A stretch of 64,000 bases of DNA. Origin: Myxococcota bacterium. GTDB taxonomy: Bacteria; Myxococcota_A; UBA9160; UBA6930. The notes beneath the pieces were generated by a model that was given only the letters and a program-made list of their open reading frames with translations, did no database searches and had not been told where the DNA came from. Shown here piece after piece: positions 33,436 through 42,328 of this stretch. The stretch lies in the NCBI GenBank assembly GCA_028277885.1, contig JANQFK010000003.1:1-64000 (forward strand), read 5' to 3'. The position numbers were made by a program, and so were the translations under genes. How positions within the stretch are numbered: the first letter of the stretch is position 1; each line of letters opens with the position of its first letter.

Positions 33436-33861
33436 TCAGTCGGGAGGCGGGGCCGGCTCGCCGCGGAACCCCGAGAACGCCCAGACCCCCAGGTAGAAGG
33501 GCCCCCAGGCGAGGGCGGCCCAGGTCAGCTGGCGGCGCGCGAGCGCGACCACGGCCTCCTGGTAGCGCGCGGTGCGCCAGCGGGGCACGTGCTTGTCGGG
33601 GTCGACGCCCTCCCAGCCCTGCTTGAAGCGTCCCAGCAGACGCTCGGTGAATCTCTCGGACTCGGCCAGGGCGAGGGCCTCCTCGGTGTAGCACTCGGGA
33701 TGGGCGGAGTCGCCGTCCTCGCCCTCGGCGCTCGCCGCGGTGCAGACGTCGGCGAGGGGCCAGCGCCACGCCTCGTCGCTCCACCACAGCAGGCCGAGGG
33801 CGCCGACGGCCCAGAACACGGCGACGATCCGCCAGAAGCCCCGGCGCAGGTTGCGCGCCAC
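33436..33861 (-). CDS. hypothetical membrane protein (141 aa)
   Basis: The protein has a first hydrophobic helix at residues 10-27 (WRIVAVFWAVGALGLLWW), an acidic loop with two cysteines, a soluble helical part and a second hydrophobic helix at about 112-129. I do not recognise the family. It lies 13 bases downstream of cofH on the same strand and may be co-transcribed with it. Confidence 0.6.
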   Translation of the reverse strand: MARNLRRGFWRIVAVFWAVGALGLLWWSDEAWRWPLADVCTAASAEGEDGDSAHPECYTEEALALAESERFTERLLGRFKQGWEGVDPDKHVPRWRTARYQEAVVALARRQLTWAALAWGPFYLGVWAFSGFRGEPAPPPD

Positions 33862-33874
33862 CCCGCCTCCCGGC

Positions 33875-35113
33875 TCACTTCCGCCGCGCGACGCGCGCGG
33901 CCCGCTCCTCCTGGAGCCGCCAGCGGGTCGGCCCCGAGAGCTCGGCGGGCTCCTGGGGCTCGAGGGAGGGCGGATCCTCGGCGGGATCGTCGAAGCGCCG
34001 CAGCACCTCGTAGGTGGTGCTGCGCTGCACCGGCGTGCGGCCGACGTCGCGGATCAGCCGGCGCATCTCCTCGGCGGGCAGGTTCTCGCCGTGGTCGGCG
34101 CCGGACTCGCGGCTGATGGACTCCTCCATCAGCGTGCCGCCGAAGTCGTTGGCGCCCGAGAGCAGCGCCACCTGGGCGAGCTTGGGCCCCATCTTCACCC
34201 AGGACATCTGGACGTTGGTGATCCACGGCCGCAGGAACAGCCGCGAGACCGCCACCATGCGCAGGTCCTCGGAGGTGCTCGCGCCCGGCCGCGCGCCCAT
34301 GTGGTTGAACAGGATGTTCTTCTCGTGGATGAAGCCCAGGGGCACGAACTCGGTGAAGCCGCCGGTCTCCTTCTGGAGGTCCCGGATCAGCGCCAGGTGG
34401 TTGGCGACGTGCTCCACCTTCTCGACGTGGCCGTACATCACCGTGCCGCTCGAGCGCAGGCCCACGGAGTGGGCGGCGCGCACGATCTCGACCCAGCGCT
34501 CGGTCATCAGCTTGCGCGGCGAGACCACCTTGCGCACCTCGTCGTCGAGGATCTCGGCCGCGGTTCCCGGGATCGTGCCCAGGCCGGCGTCCTTCAGCCA
34601 GCGCAGGTAGTCGCCGAGCTCCATGCCGCTCTTGCGGTGGCCGTGGTCGAGCTCCTCGGGCGAGAAGGCGTGGATGTGCAGCGACGGGAACTCGGCCTTC
34701 AGGGCGAGCAGGATCTCGCGGTAGTGGGTGTGGTCCTTGCGCGGGTCGATGCCCGCCTGGATGCAGACCTCCGTGGCGCCGCGCTGGATCGCGTCGCGGG
34801 TCTTCGCGATCAGCGTCTCCATGGGGTGGTCGTAGGCGTCGGCGTCGTCACGATGCCGTGCGAAGCCGCAGAAGCTGCAGCCCACGTAGCAGACGTTGGT
34901 GAAGTTCAGGTTGCGGGTGATGACGAAGGAGACGTCGTCGCCGGCGTCCTCGGCCCGGGCCAGGTCCGCGGCCCGCTGGAGGGCGAACAGGTCCGCGCCC
35001 TCGGCGCGCAGCAGCAGGGCGGCGTCCTTGGGGCCGAGCTCGCGGCCGTCGAGGGCGGCGTCGAGCACGCGCCCGACCTCGGGCGTCACGTCGGCGAGCA
35101 GGCGCTCGAGCAT
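33875..35113 (-). CDS. cofH: FO synthase subunit 2 (CofH), radical SAM
   Basis: This 412-residue radical SAM enzyme is subunit 2 of FO synthase, which joins tyrosine-derived and ribityl-uracil units to build 7,8-didemethyl-8-hydroxy-5-deazariboflavin, the chromophore of F420. The cluster motif is CYVGCSFC (Cys75, Cys79, Cys82). FSPEELDHG and GTIPGTAAEILDDEVR are family hallmarks. Its ATG overlaps the cofG stop (TGATG), so the two subunits are made together. In actinobacteria the two are fused as FbiC. The C-terminal 50 residues are a Pro/Glu/Arg-rich extension. Confidence 0.93.
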   Translation of the reverse strand: MLERLLADVTPEVGRVLDAALDGRELGPKDAALLLRAEGADLFALQRAADLARAEDAGDDVSFVITRNLNFTNVCYVGCSFCGFARHRDDADAYDHPMETLIAKTRDAIQRGATEVCIQAGIDPRKDHTHYREILLALKAEFPSLHIHAFSPEELDHGHRKSGMELGDYLRWLKDAGLGTIPGTAAEILDDEVRKVVSPRKLMTERWVEIVRAAHSVGLRSSGTVMYGHVEKVEHVANHLALIRDLQKETGGFTEFVPLGFIHEKNILFNHMGARPGASTSEDLRMVAVSRLFLRPWITNVQMSWVKMGPKLAQVALLSGANDFGGTLMEESISRESGADHGENLPAEEMRRLIRDVGRTPVQRSTTYEVLRRFDDPAEDPPSLEPQEPAELSGPTRWRLQEERAARVARRK

Positions 35114-36333
35114 CAGGCGGCCTCCATGCCGGGGCGCGCGTCGCGCCGCCAGCCGTCCTCGCCGACCCGTTCCCGGCAGGCCGCGAGCACGCGCGGGTGG
35201 AAGAGCTCGGGCCGGGCGAGGTGCTCCGGGTAGACGGGCAGCCGCTCCACCAGCCGGGCGCCGGCGGCCTCGGTGCGGCGCGCGAGCTCGGCGAGGGTCG
35301 GCCAGGGCGCCTCGGGGTTGATGAAGTCGACGGTCACCGGCGAGACGCCGCCCCAGTCGTTCACTCCGGCGGCGAGCAGGCCCTCGAGCACGTCGGGTCC
35401 GAGGTTCGGCGGCGCCTGGAGGTTCATGCCCGAGCCGAGCACGAGGCGCGCGATGGCGAGCCAGCCCGCCACCTCGCTCTCCGGGAGCGCCGCCTCGAAG
35501 CGCATCGCGGTTCCGGGCTTGGGGTGGAAGGGCTGGATGATGGCCTCCTGGACGTGGCCCCAGCGGTCGTTCAGGCGCCGGATCTCGAGCAGGGTGTCGA
35601 CGCGCTCGGCGGCGTTCTCGCCGATCCCGAGCAGGATCCCGCTGGTGAAGGGGATGGCGAGCTCGCCGGCCTGCTCGTGCATGCGGATGCGCAGCGCGGG
35701 CTCCTTGTCCGGCGCGTAGCGGTGGGGCATGCCCTTGCCGCGCAGCCGCTCGCTGGTGGTCTCGAGCATGAGGCCCAGGGAGGCGTTCCAGGGCCGCAGC
35801 CGCTCCATCTCCGCCGCGTCGAGGATGCCCGCGTTGGTGTGGGGCAGCATGCCGGCCTCGAAGCTGGCGCGGCAGGCCGCCTCGAGCAGGTCCGTGGTGC
35901 TCCCGTAGCCGCGCGCGGCGAGCCAGCGGCGGTGCTCCCCGTAGGCGACCTCGGGCTTGTCACCCAGGCAGAAGAGCGCCTCGACGCAGCCCGTGGCGAG
36001 GCCGCCGCGCACCACCTCGGCGACCTCGTCGAGGGTGTAGGTGCGGGCCTCGGGCGAGTCCGGCGGCTTGGCGAAGGTGCAGTAGGCGCAGCGGTCGCGG
36101 CACAGGTTGGTGAGCGGAATGAAGACGTTGCGCGAGAACGAGACCGTCTCGCCGTGGCCGCGCCGCTTGCTCTCGAGGGCGGCCTCGCACAGCGCGCCAT
36201 GGACCGCCGGGTCGCCCAGGCTCGCGGCCAGGCGCTCGGCCTCGGCGCGCCCCAGGCGGTCCTCGTCGAGGGCGGTCCGGAGCAGGACCTCGGCGTCGGA
36301 GGCGGAGAGGGGGCTGTGGGACGAGGCGGTCAC
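35113..36333 (-). CDS. cofG: FO synthase subunit 1 (CofG), radical SAM
   Basis: This 406-residue radical SAM enzyme is subunit 1 of FO synthase. The cluster motif is CRDRCAYC (Cys78, Cys82, Cys85), followed by TFAKPPDSPEARTY. EALFCLGDKPE, MLPHTNAGIL and the late APPNLGP and GVNDWGGVSPVT are typical of CofG. The GTG at 36333 is the likely start. It forms a two-gene unit with cofH. No cofC, cofD or cofE is in the window, so whether full F420 or only FO is made cannot be seen. Confidence 0.93.
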   Translation of the reverse strand: MTASSHSPLSASDAEVLLRTALDEDRLGRAEAERLAASLGDPAVHGALCEAALESKRRGHGETVSFSRNVFIPLTNLCRDRCAYCTFAKPPDSPEARTYTLDEVAEVVRGGLATGCVEALFCLGDKPEVAYGEHRRWLAARGYGSTTDLLEAACRASFEAGMLPHTNAGILDAAEMERLRPWNASLGLMLETTSERLRGKGMPHRYAPDKEPALRIRMHEQAGELAIPFTSGILLGIGENAAERVDTLLEIRRLNDRWGHVQEAIIQPFHPKPGTAMRFEAALPESEVAGWLAIARLVLGSGMNLQAPPNLGPDVLEGLLAAGVNDWGGVSPVTVDFINPEAPWPTLAELARRTEAAGARLVERLPVYPEHLARPELFHPRVLAACRERVGEDGWRRDARPGMEAA

Positions 36334-36403
36334 GGGGTCGCGTCCATGGCGCTGCGGGCTCGCCGGAGGGTACCACCCGGGCGCGAGCCGCCCAAAGCGG
36401 GCC

Positions 36404-38134
36404 TCAGCCCCGGTCCGCGATCCCGATCCAGTCCCGCAGCTCGGCGGGATCGGCCCGGTGCAGGAACTCGTCCACGGGCAGGCCCTCGGGATTGCGCTCG
36501 GCGAGCACGCGGAAGAGCCCGACCAGCGCCGGCAGCATGTCCTCCCCGGCGATCCGGGCGTAGAGGGGCGTGCCGATCCGGGAGCCGTCGCGTGCGCCGC
36601 CGATCAGGATCACGTGGTCGTTCTTGCCGTAGCCGTAGATGCCGATCTCGGCCGTGGGCGGCCGGGCGCAGTTGTTGGGGCAGCCCGTCATGCGGATCAC
36701 CGCGTCCACGTCGCCGTAGCCCGCGGCCTCGATGGCCTCGACGTAGCTGGGCAGGACGTTCTCGGCGTCGGTCATGGCCAGGCCGCAGGTGGGCTTGGCG
36801 GGGCACGCCATGGCGTTGGCGCGCACCTTGGAGACGCTCTGGGGCGGCAGGATGGCCTCGAGGGCGGCGCGGTCCTCGACGTCGCAGAGCAGCAGGTCCT
36901 GCTGGGCGGTGAGCACCACCGTGAGGCCCAGGGTCTCCACCGCGGTTCGCACCGCCTTGCGCAGCTCGCCCTCGAGCCGGCCGCTCTGGACCGACACGCC
37001 GTACCAGTGGCGCCCGTCGCGCTGCTCGTGCCAGCCCAGGTGGAGCTGCATCGGCGGCAGCGCGGCCGGGGCGGCGTCCTCGAGGGCGACGTCGAAGCGC
37101 TCGCGCAGGTCCTGCTTCACCCGGTCCACGCCGAGGCGGCGGATGGTGTACTTCCAGCGCGCCTGCTTGCGGTTCTTCCGCTCGCCGTTCTCCTTCTGGA
37201 GGATCGCGATGGCGCGGGTCGCGGCGACGACCTGGCCCCGGGGCACGCGGCCCAGGTGCAGGCCCAGCAGCGCCGCGGTCTTCGGGTTGTTGTGGGTGAG
37301 GCCCAGGCCGCCGCCGGTGTAGAGGTCGAAGAGCGACCCGTCGGCGTGGCCGTTCGTCACCACGGGGACGAAGCCCACGTCCTGGGTGAGGACGTCCACG
37401 GAGTTGTCCTCGGCGTGGGCGATGCCCACCTTGAACTTGCGCGGCAGGTAGTGCTCGCCGTAGATGGGCTCCGTCGCGTTGATGGGCCCGGCGTTCCGAC
37501 CCTCGTCGTCCGAGGCGAAGATCTGGAAGTAGGAGGTGCTGGCCGGCGCCAGCTCGTCCGCGATGGCGTGGGCGAGCTCGAGGGCCCCGACGCGGTGCAC
37601 CGGGTCGAGGTCGTCGATGGGCGAGGCCATCACGTTGCGGTTCACGTCGCCGCAGGCGCTCAGCGTGCCATCGTCGCGGTACTCGCGGTTCAGGTGGCGC
37701 ACCAGCGGGGCCAGCTTCTTGCCGTACACCCGGTGGTACTGGATGCCCTGGCGCGAGGTGATGCGCAGCGTGCCGTCGGCGAACCGGTCGGCGGCGTCGT
37801 CGAGGGCGGCCCACTGGCGGGCCGAGAGCCTGCCGCCGGCGGGCGCCTTGATGCGCACCATGAAGAACGTGTCGTCGGTCTTCTTGCCCCGCTCGCCTCG
37901 CAGCTGCTGCTTGTAGATCCCGAAGAACTTCGAGAGCTCCTTGGCGGTGCTCGAGATGGTGTCGGTCTCGCCGCGGGTGAGCGCCTCCATCTCGTCGAGG
38001 AAGGTATGGGTCTCGCCCTTCTCGGAGACGAAGAACAGGCCCTTGCTCTCGACCTTGATGCGCTCGTTCTTCGACATCTGCGCGAGGTCGGAGTTCGCCA
38101 GGGTGACGGCCGGGGTGGCGTCGTCTCGGGCCAA
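36404..38134 (-). CDS. siroheme/[4Fe-4S] sulfite or nitrite reductase
   Basis: This 576-residue protein is a hemoprotein subunit of the sulfite/nitrite reductase family. The siroheme-cluster ligands are Cys444 and Cys450 (MACPAKPTCGL) and Cys485 and Cys489 (TGCPNNCARP). LRITSRQGIQYHRV and CGDVNRNVMAS are conserved substrate-site regions. Size and motifs favour an assimilatory sulfite reductase (CysI or ferredoxin type). The TTG at 38134 is preferred because GGAG lies five bases upstream; an ATG at 38077 would shorten it by 19 residues. No flavoprotein partner gene is adjacent. Confidence 0.87.
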   Translation of the reverse strand: MARDDATPAVTLANSDLAQMSKNERIKVESKGLFFVSEKGETHTFLDEMEALTRGETDTISSTAKELSKFFGIYKQQLRGERGKKTDDTFFMVRIKAPAGGRLSARQWAALDDAADRFADGTLRITSRQGIQYHRVYGKKLAPLVRHLNREYRDDGTLSACGDVNRNVMASPIDDLDPVHRVGALELAHAIADELAPASTSYFQIFASDDEGRNAGPINATEPIYGEHYLPRKFKVGIAHAEDNSVDVLTQDVGFVPVVTNGHADGSLFDLYTGGGLGLTHNNPKTAALLGLHLGRVPRGQVVAATRAIAILQKENGERKNRKQARWKYTIRRLGVDRVKQDLRERFDVALEDAAPAALPPMQLHLGWHEQRDGRHWYGVSVQSGRLEGELRKAVRTAVETLGLTVVLTAQQDLLLCDVEDRAALEAILPPQSVSKVRANAMACPAKPTCGLAMTDAENVLPSYVEAIEAAGYGDVDAVIRMTGCPNNCARPPTAEIGIYGYGKNDHVILIGGARDGSRIGTPLYARIAGEDMLPALVGLFRVLAERNPEGLPVDEFLHRADPAELRDWIGIADRG

Positions 38135-38202
38135 GTCGGCTCCTCGGTTCGGGCGGCAGGGGTCGCTACCGGAGCCCTGGAGCCTACCCCATGGGGAAGG
38201 GC

Positions 38203-39198
38203 TCATCCAACGGAGCCGGGCAGGAGCGGCCTGCCGCGGCTCGGGTACGGGCGCGCCTCGCCGATGGGCTGGGTGCGCCAGCGCCGGTGGATCCACACCC
38301 AGTGGTCCGGCGCGCGGCGGATCGCGTCCTCCACCACCGCGACCATGCGGCGCACGTTCTCGCGCACGGCGGCGGCGCGGTCGTCGCCGGCGGGGGCGAG
38401 CTCGAGGGCGGGCTCGATCCGCACCCGGTGGCGCAGCCCCTCGCCGATGCGCTCGATGAAGATCGGCACCACCGGCGCGCGGGCGTGCATCGCCACCCGG
38501 GCGGGGCCGTCGCGGGTGCAGGCGAGGCGGCCGAAGAAGGGCACGAAGACGCCCTCGCTGCGCGGGCAGTCCTGGTCGAGGGTCATGGCGAGGTGGCGGC
38601 CCTGACGCAGCGCGCGCAGGGCGGCCCGGGCCGCGCTGCCCCGCGGCAGCAGCTCCACCCCGCTCGACTCGCGCCACAGGCCCAGCATGCGGTCGAAGAG
38701 CGGGTTGTCGCGCGCCCGGTGCACCACCGCGATGGGGAAGCCGTGGCTCGCCATGATGGAGACCAGCAGCTCCCAGGCGCCGTAGTGGGCGGTGAGCACC
38801 ACCACGGCTCCGGTGGGCGATGCCGCGATCGCGGCCTCCAGGTTCTCGAGCCCCTCGACGTCGGCGAGCCCGCGCCGGGTCTCGGGGTCGAGGCGCATCA
38901 TGGTCGCGAACTCGACGGCGCCGGCCGCCATGTTGGCGAAGGCGCGCTCGAGCAGGGCGCGGCGCTCGGCCTCGCTCCACTCCGGGAAGGCGATGCGCAG
39001 GTTGCGCAGGGCGTCGCCGGTGCGCGGGCCCCGCGAGCGGGCCCAGCCGCGGCCCAGGCCGCGGGCGACGCGCAGGGCGCGCTCGCGGGGCAGGCGCGCC
39101 AGCGCGCCGGCCAGCGCCTGGCCGACGAGCACGAAGCCGCGCTCGACGGCGCCGAGCGCGGTGGCCTCGGACCCCTCCGGCGTGCCGCTCCCGTCCAT
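38203..39198 (-). CDS. LpxL/HtrB-family lysophospholipid/lipid A acyltransferase
   Basis: This 331-residue protein belongs to the late lipid A acyltransferase family. The catalytic H-x4-E is HYGAWE (His138, Glu143). Also typical are DALRNLRIAFPEWSEAERRAL at the N terminus and MTLDQDCPRSEGVFVPFFG. A hydrophobic N-terminal helix (about 20-35) would anchor it to the inner membrane. It supports a lipopolysaccharide-bearing envelope. The exact acceptor, lipid A or another lipid, is not certain. Confidence 0.85.
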   Translation of the reverse strand: MDGSGTPEGSEATALGAVERGFVLVGQALAGALARLPRERALRVARGLGRGWARSRGPRTGDALRNLRIAFPEWSEAERRALLERAFANMAAGAVEFATMMRLDPETRRGLADVEGLENLEAAIAASPTGAVVVLTAHYGAWELLVSIMASHGFPIAVVHRARDNPLFDRMLGLWRESSGVELLPRGSAARAALRALRQGRHLAMTLDQDCPRSEGVFVPFFGRLACTRDGPARVAMHARAPVVPIFIERIGEGLRHRVRIEPALELAPAGDDRAAAVRENVRRMVAVVEDAIRRAPDHWVWIHRRWRTQPIGEARPYPSRGRPLLPGSVG

Positions 39199-39261
39199 CG
39201 CGCCAGCCTAGCGGAGCGGGCCCTCCGGGCTCGCACCCCCGTGGTACGCTCCGCCCCGCCC

Positions 39262-39753
39262 ATGGCACGACCTCCCCGCCCCTCGAGCCGCAGCCTGCGG
39301 CGCCTCGCCCTGCTCGGCGCCGGCGCCGCGCTGCTCTACCTGGGCCAGTGGCTCACCGGAAGCGACCTCGGCCTCGGCGGCGGCGGGCCGGGCGCCACGC
39401 CGCCGGTCGCCGCCCGGGACGACACGGCGCGCATCGAGGAGCTCTTCCGCGACGAGCGCTCGGGCGTCATGGTGGAGGCCGAGGGCGTGGTGGAGCGCGT
39501 GCTGCGCGACGACCGCGAGGGCTCGCAGCACCAGCGCTTCATCCTCGCGATCGGCGACCGCGGCCAGACCCTCCTCGTGAGCCACAACATCGACCTCGCG
39601 CCGCGGCTGCCGGTCCGGGCCGGCGACCGGGTGCGCTTCCGCGGGCAGTACGAGTGGAACGAGCGCGGCGGCGTCGTGCACTGGACCCACCACGACCCCC
39701 GGGGCCGCCGCGAGGGCGGCTGGCTCGACCACGAGGGTCGGCGCTACCGCTGA
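39262..39753 (+). CDS. DUF3465 protein
   Basis: This 163-residue protein has an N-terminal membrane anchor or signal (residues 12-28) and a DUF3465 domain outside the cytoplasm. The domain is marked by HQRFILAIGDRGQTLLVSHN, IDLAPRLPV, GEY-like FRGQYEWN and HWTHHDP. It looks like a small OB-type fold. The function is unknown. It is divergent from the LpxL gene. Confidence 0.85.
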   Translation: MARPPRPSSRSLRRLALLGAGAALLYLGQWLTGSDLGLGGGGPGATPPVAARDDTARIEELFRDERSGVMVEAEGVVERVLRDDREGSQHQRFILAIGDRGQTLLVSHNIDLAPRLPVRAGDRVRFRGQYEWNERGGVVHWTHHDPRGRREGGWLDHEGRRYR

Positions 39754-39757
39754 CCCG

Positions 39758-40327
39758 TCACACCCAGACGAGCAGCGCGTAGCCGACGTAGGCGGCGTAG
39801 AGCGCCACGATGCCGCCCAGCAGGGCGCGGGCCAGTGGCGTGCCGAAGCGCCGCGCCAGCACCGCGCAGCCCACCACCGTGCCCAGCATCTCCAGCACGG
39901 CGAAGACGCGCCCGTGGTGGTCCGGGTCCCAGTAGGAGACGGGGCTCACGAAGCGCCAGTCCGAGAGCGGGAAGAAGTGGCGGTGGCCGTCCTCGCGGTG
40001 CAGCGGCAGGTCGAGGAGGCAGTGCACCGCCACGCTGGCGAAGAGCGCCAGCGCGCGCGGCGAGCCCCGGCGCCAGGCCACGAGCAGCCCCAGGGCCGCC
40101 AGGGGAAGCGAGTTGAAGACGTCGAAGAACGCCTGCCAGGACGGCTCGTGGTAGCTCGCTCCCCAGATCACGCGCTCCGGGGTGCCGGCCAGCTTCTCGA
40201 ACAGGTAGAAGGCGAACATCGGGGCGTCGGGCAGCACCGCGCCCAGGGTGATGGGGCCCGTCAGCTCCGGGCGCGAGCGGCGGCCGAGCAGCAGCAAGCT
40301 GGCGACGGCGTGGGCGGGGGTGTTCAT
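39758..40327 (-). CDS. membrane protein, possible metal-dependent hydrolase-like (YdjM-type)
   Basis: This 189-residue protein has four hydrophobic helices. Its start MNTPAHAVASLLLLGRR and the later AVHCLLDLPLHREDGHRHFF place histidines and aspartates around the membrane, a pattern seen in YdjM/LexA-regulated and DUF4184-like membrane proteins. The ATG at 40327 overlaps the stop of the upstream GNAT gene (ATGA). The function is unknown. Confidence 0.6.
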   Translation of the reverse strand: MNTPAHAVASLLLLGRRSRPELTGPITLGAVLPDAPMFAFYLFEKLAGTPERVIWGASYHEPSWQAFFDVFNSLPLAALGLLVAWRRGSPRALALFASVAVHCLLDLPLHREDGHRHFFPLSDWRFVSPVSYWDPDHHGRVFAVLEMLGTVVGCAVLARRFGTPLARALLGGIVALYAAYVGYALLVWV

Positions 40328-40842
40328 CCCGACGGTGGGTGCAGCTCGAGGGCCATCAGGTGCTCGTCGAGGTACTCGTCGCCGAGCTTCAGGAAGCGCG
40401 GCTCGGTGGCGTAGTGCTCGAAGCCCGCGCGCTCGTAGAGGCGCCGTGCCCCGGCGCTGCGCGGCGAGACACCGAGGGTGACGAGCTCCAGGCCGGCCAT
40501 GGTCCGCGCGCGTCCCAGGGCCTCGGCGATCAGCGAGGCGCCGAGGCCCCGGCCGCGGTGCTCCGGCGCCACCCAGAAGCCCCACAGCTGGGCGCGGTGG
40601 CGCAGCTTGCCAGGCTGCTCGCGCCGCAGCCCCAGGGCGCCGACCAGCGCGTCGTCGAAGGCGCCGAGCAGGCAGGCGTCGCCGGTGCGCACCCCCCAGG
40701 CGATGCGCTCGACGACCTGCGCCTCCTGGATGGCGAAGTCGTCCTCGGGAGAGCTCACGAAGGCGTGGGGGTCGGTGGTGAGCGCGCGCAGGCGCAGCTT
40801 CGCGTAGTCGGCGGCGTCCAGCAGCTCGAGGGCGCGGATCAC
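40324..40842 (-). CDS. GNAT family N-acetyltransferase
   Basis: This 172-residue protein has the GNAT acetyl-CoA-binding motif LWGFWVAPEHRGRGLGASLI and the following LVTLGVSPRSAGARRLYERAGF. The GTG at 40842 overlaps the stop of the preceding GNAT gene (GTGA), so this gene sits in a tightly coupled three-gene unit with the neighbouring GNAT and membrane protein genes. The acceptor is unknown. Confidence 0.85.
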   Translation of the reverse strand: MIRALELLDAADYAKLRLRALTTDPHAFVSSPEDDFAIQEAQVVERIAWGVRTGDACLLGAFDDALVGALGLRREQPGKLRHRAQLWGFWVAPEHRGRGLGASLIAEALGRARTMAGLELVTLGVSPRSAGARRLYERAGFEHYATEPRFLKLGDEYLDEHLMALELHPPSG

Positions 40843-41477
40843 CGCGGTGCCCGCAGCATGCCCCACACCGGCGGGCCCTCGCCGAGGCGGAACTCCTCGG
40901 TCACCTCGAAGCCGTGGCGCTCGTAGAACGGGACGTTCTCCGGGCGCGAGCTCTCGAGGTAGGCGGGCAGCGCCTCGCGGTCGCAGCGCGCGAGGACGGG
41001 GCCGAGCAGCGCGGCGCCGATGCCCCGGCCGCGATGGTCGGGGTCGGTGCCGAGGATGCCCAGGTACCAGTGCGGCACCTCGGGGCGGTGCCGCTCCAGC
41101 TGGCCGAGGCCGCGCGCGACCGTGAGCGAGTGGGACCAGCCCACGCTCCAGAGGCTCACCGCGGCGAGGACGGCCTGGGTCGTGAGGGGCGGGTGGCCGC
41201 CGGGCTCGTCCCAGAGCGCCGCCCCTTCGAGGCCCCCGGTCGTGTAGGCGCTCCCCCGCCGGACGAGCACGCGCATCAGCGCGGCGAAGACGCGGTGGCT
41301 GCCGCGGGCCCACTCGTGCTCCTCGCGGAACATCCAGCGATGAACCGGGTCCTGGTGGAACGCCCGGGCCAGCATCCGGGAGAGGGCGCCCACCTCGGCG
41401 CGCGTGGCGAGACGCACCGGCGGGGCGTGTCCGGGCGACGGGGTCGCGGGGGCCGCGCGGTCGGGTCCTCCGGGCAT
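40839..41477 (-). CDS. GNAT family N-acetyltransferase
   Basis: This 212-residue protein has the GNAT motif WYLGILGTDPDHRGRGIGAA followed by LESSRPENVPFYERHGF. The central DEPGGHPPL and SLWSVGWSHSLTV stretches resemble a GNAT subgroup found near toxin or antibiotic resistance genes, but no specific acceptor can be assigned. It is the first gene of a three-gene minus-strand unit. Confidence 0.85.
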   Translation of the reverse strand: MPGGPDRAAPATPSPGHAPPVRLATRAEVGALSRMLARAFHQDPVHRWMFREEHEWARGSHRVFAALMRVLVRRGSAYTTGGLEGAALWDEPGGHPPLTTQAVLAAVSLWSVGWSHSLTVARGLGQLERHRPEVPHWYLGILGTDPDHRGRGIGAALLGPVLARCDREALPAYLESSRPENVPFYERHGFEVTEEFRLGEGPPVWGMLRAPR

Positions 41478-41548
41478 CGTCGATCCTTCCCTGGGCGCTG
41501 CCGGACCTACCGCGAGCGTTCCCCCGATGGCATGGTACCGCCGCCGAG

Positions 41549-42310
41549 ATGAGGCGCTTCCTCGACTCCCTCGCGTTCTCGAGCCTGTGGGTCGCCGCCG
41601 CGGCGGCGACCCTCGCGGCCGCGGTGGGCCGCGCCCTCGGCGGCGACCTGCCCCTCGCCGTGCCCGGGCTCGCCTTCGCGGGGACGCTGGTGGTCTACAA
41701 CGTGGACCGTCTGCGCGACCAGGTGCGGGACCGCGCCACCTCGCCCGAGCGCACGCGCTTCGTCGGCGCCAACCGGAGAGGGCTCACGATCCTGTGCGCC
41801 GCGTCGGCCCTGGCCTGCCTGCCCCTGGCGGGCTCCCTGGGCGTCGCGGCCGCCGTCGCGCTGGGACCGGCCCTGGTGCTCGGGCTGCTGCACCGCCGCC
41901 TCAAGGGCCTGCCCTGGGTGAAGCCGCTCTACGTCGCCGCGGCCTGGTGCCTCGTGGTGGTCGGCCTGCCCGCCGTCGTCGCCGGGACGACCGCCCACCT
42001 GGGCTGGATCCTGGGAGCGGTCGGCCTGGCCGTGCTCGCCAACGCGATCGCGTCGAACGTGCGCGACGGCGAGGCCGCCGCGGCGCGCCTGCACCCGCGC
42101 CTGCCCCTCGCCGCGGCGCGCGTCCTGGCGGCGCTCGGGATCGCGGCGGGCGCGCTCGCACCGGCCGCGGTGCGGCCGCTCGTCGCCGTCCCCCTCGCCA
42201 CCTTCGCGGCGCTGCTGCCCTTCCGGTCGAGCGAGCGCTGGGGCCTGCTGGTGGTGGACGGGGCCCTGCTGGCGGGCGCGCTGGTCGCCCTGGTCCTCCC
42301 GCGTCCCTGA
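41549..42310 (+). CDS. UbiA-like polytopic membrane protein
   Basis: This 253-residue protein has about eight hydrophobic helices. The loop YNVDRLRDQVRD (residues about 50-61) resembles the first Asp-rich motif of UbiA-type prenyltransferases, and SNVRDGEAAAARL (about 170-182) could be a degenerate second one. The motifs are weaker than in proven enzymes. If active, it would act on a lipid or isoprenoid substrate. It is followed by the thioesterase gene after 18 bases. Confidence 0.55.
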   Translation: MRRFLDSLAFSSLWVAAAAATLAAAVGRALGGDLPLAVPGLAFAGTLVVYNVDRLRDQVRDRATSPERTRFVGANRRGLTILCAASALACLPLAGSLGVAAAVALGPALVLGLLHRRLKGLPWVKPLYVAAAWCLVVVGLPAVVAGTTAHLGWILGAVGLAVLANAIASNVRDGEAAAARLHPRLPLAAARVLAALGIAAGALAPAAVRPLVAVPLATFAALLPFRSSERWGLLVVDGALLAGALVALVLPRP

Positions 42311-42328
42311 TCGACTAGGCTCCTCGCC

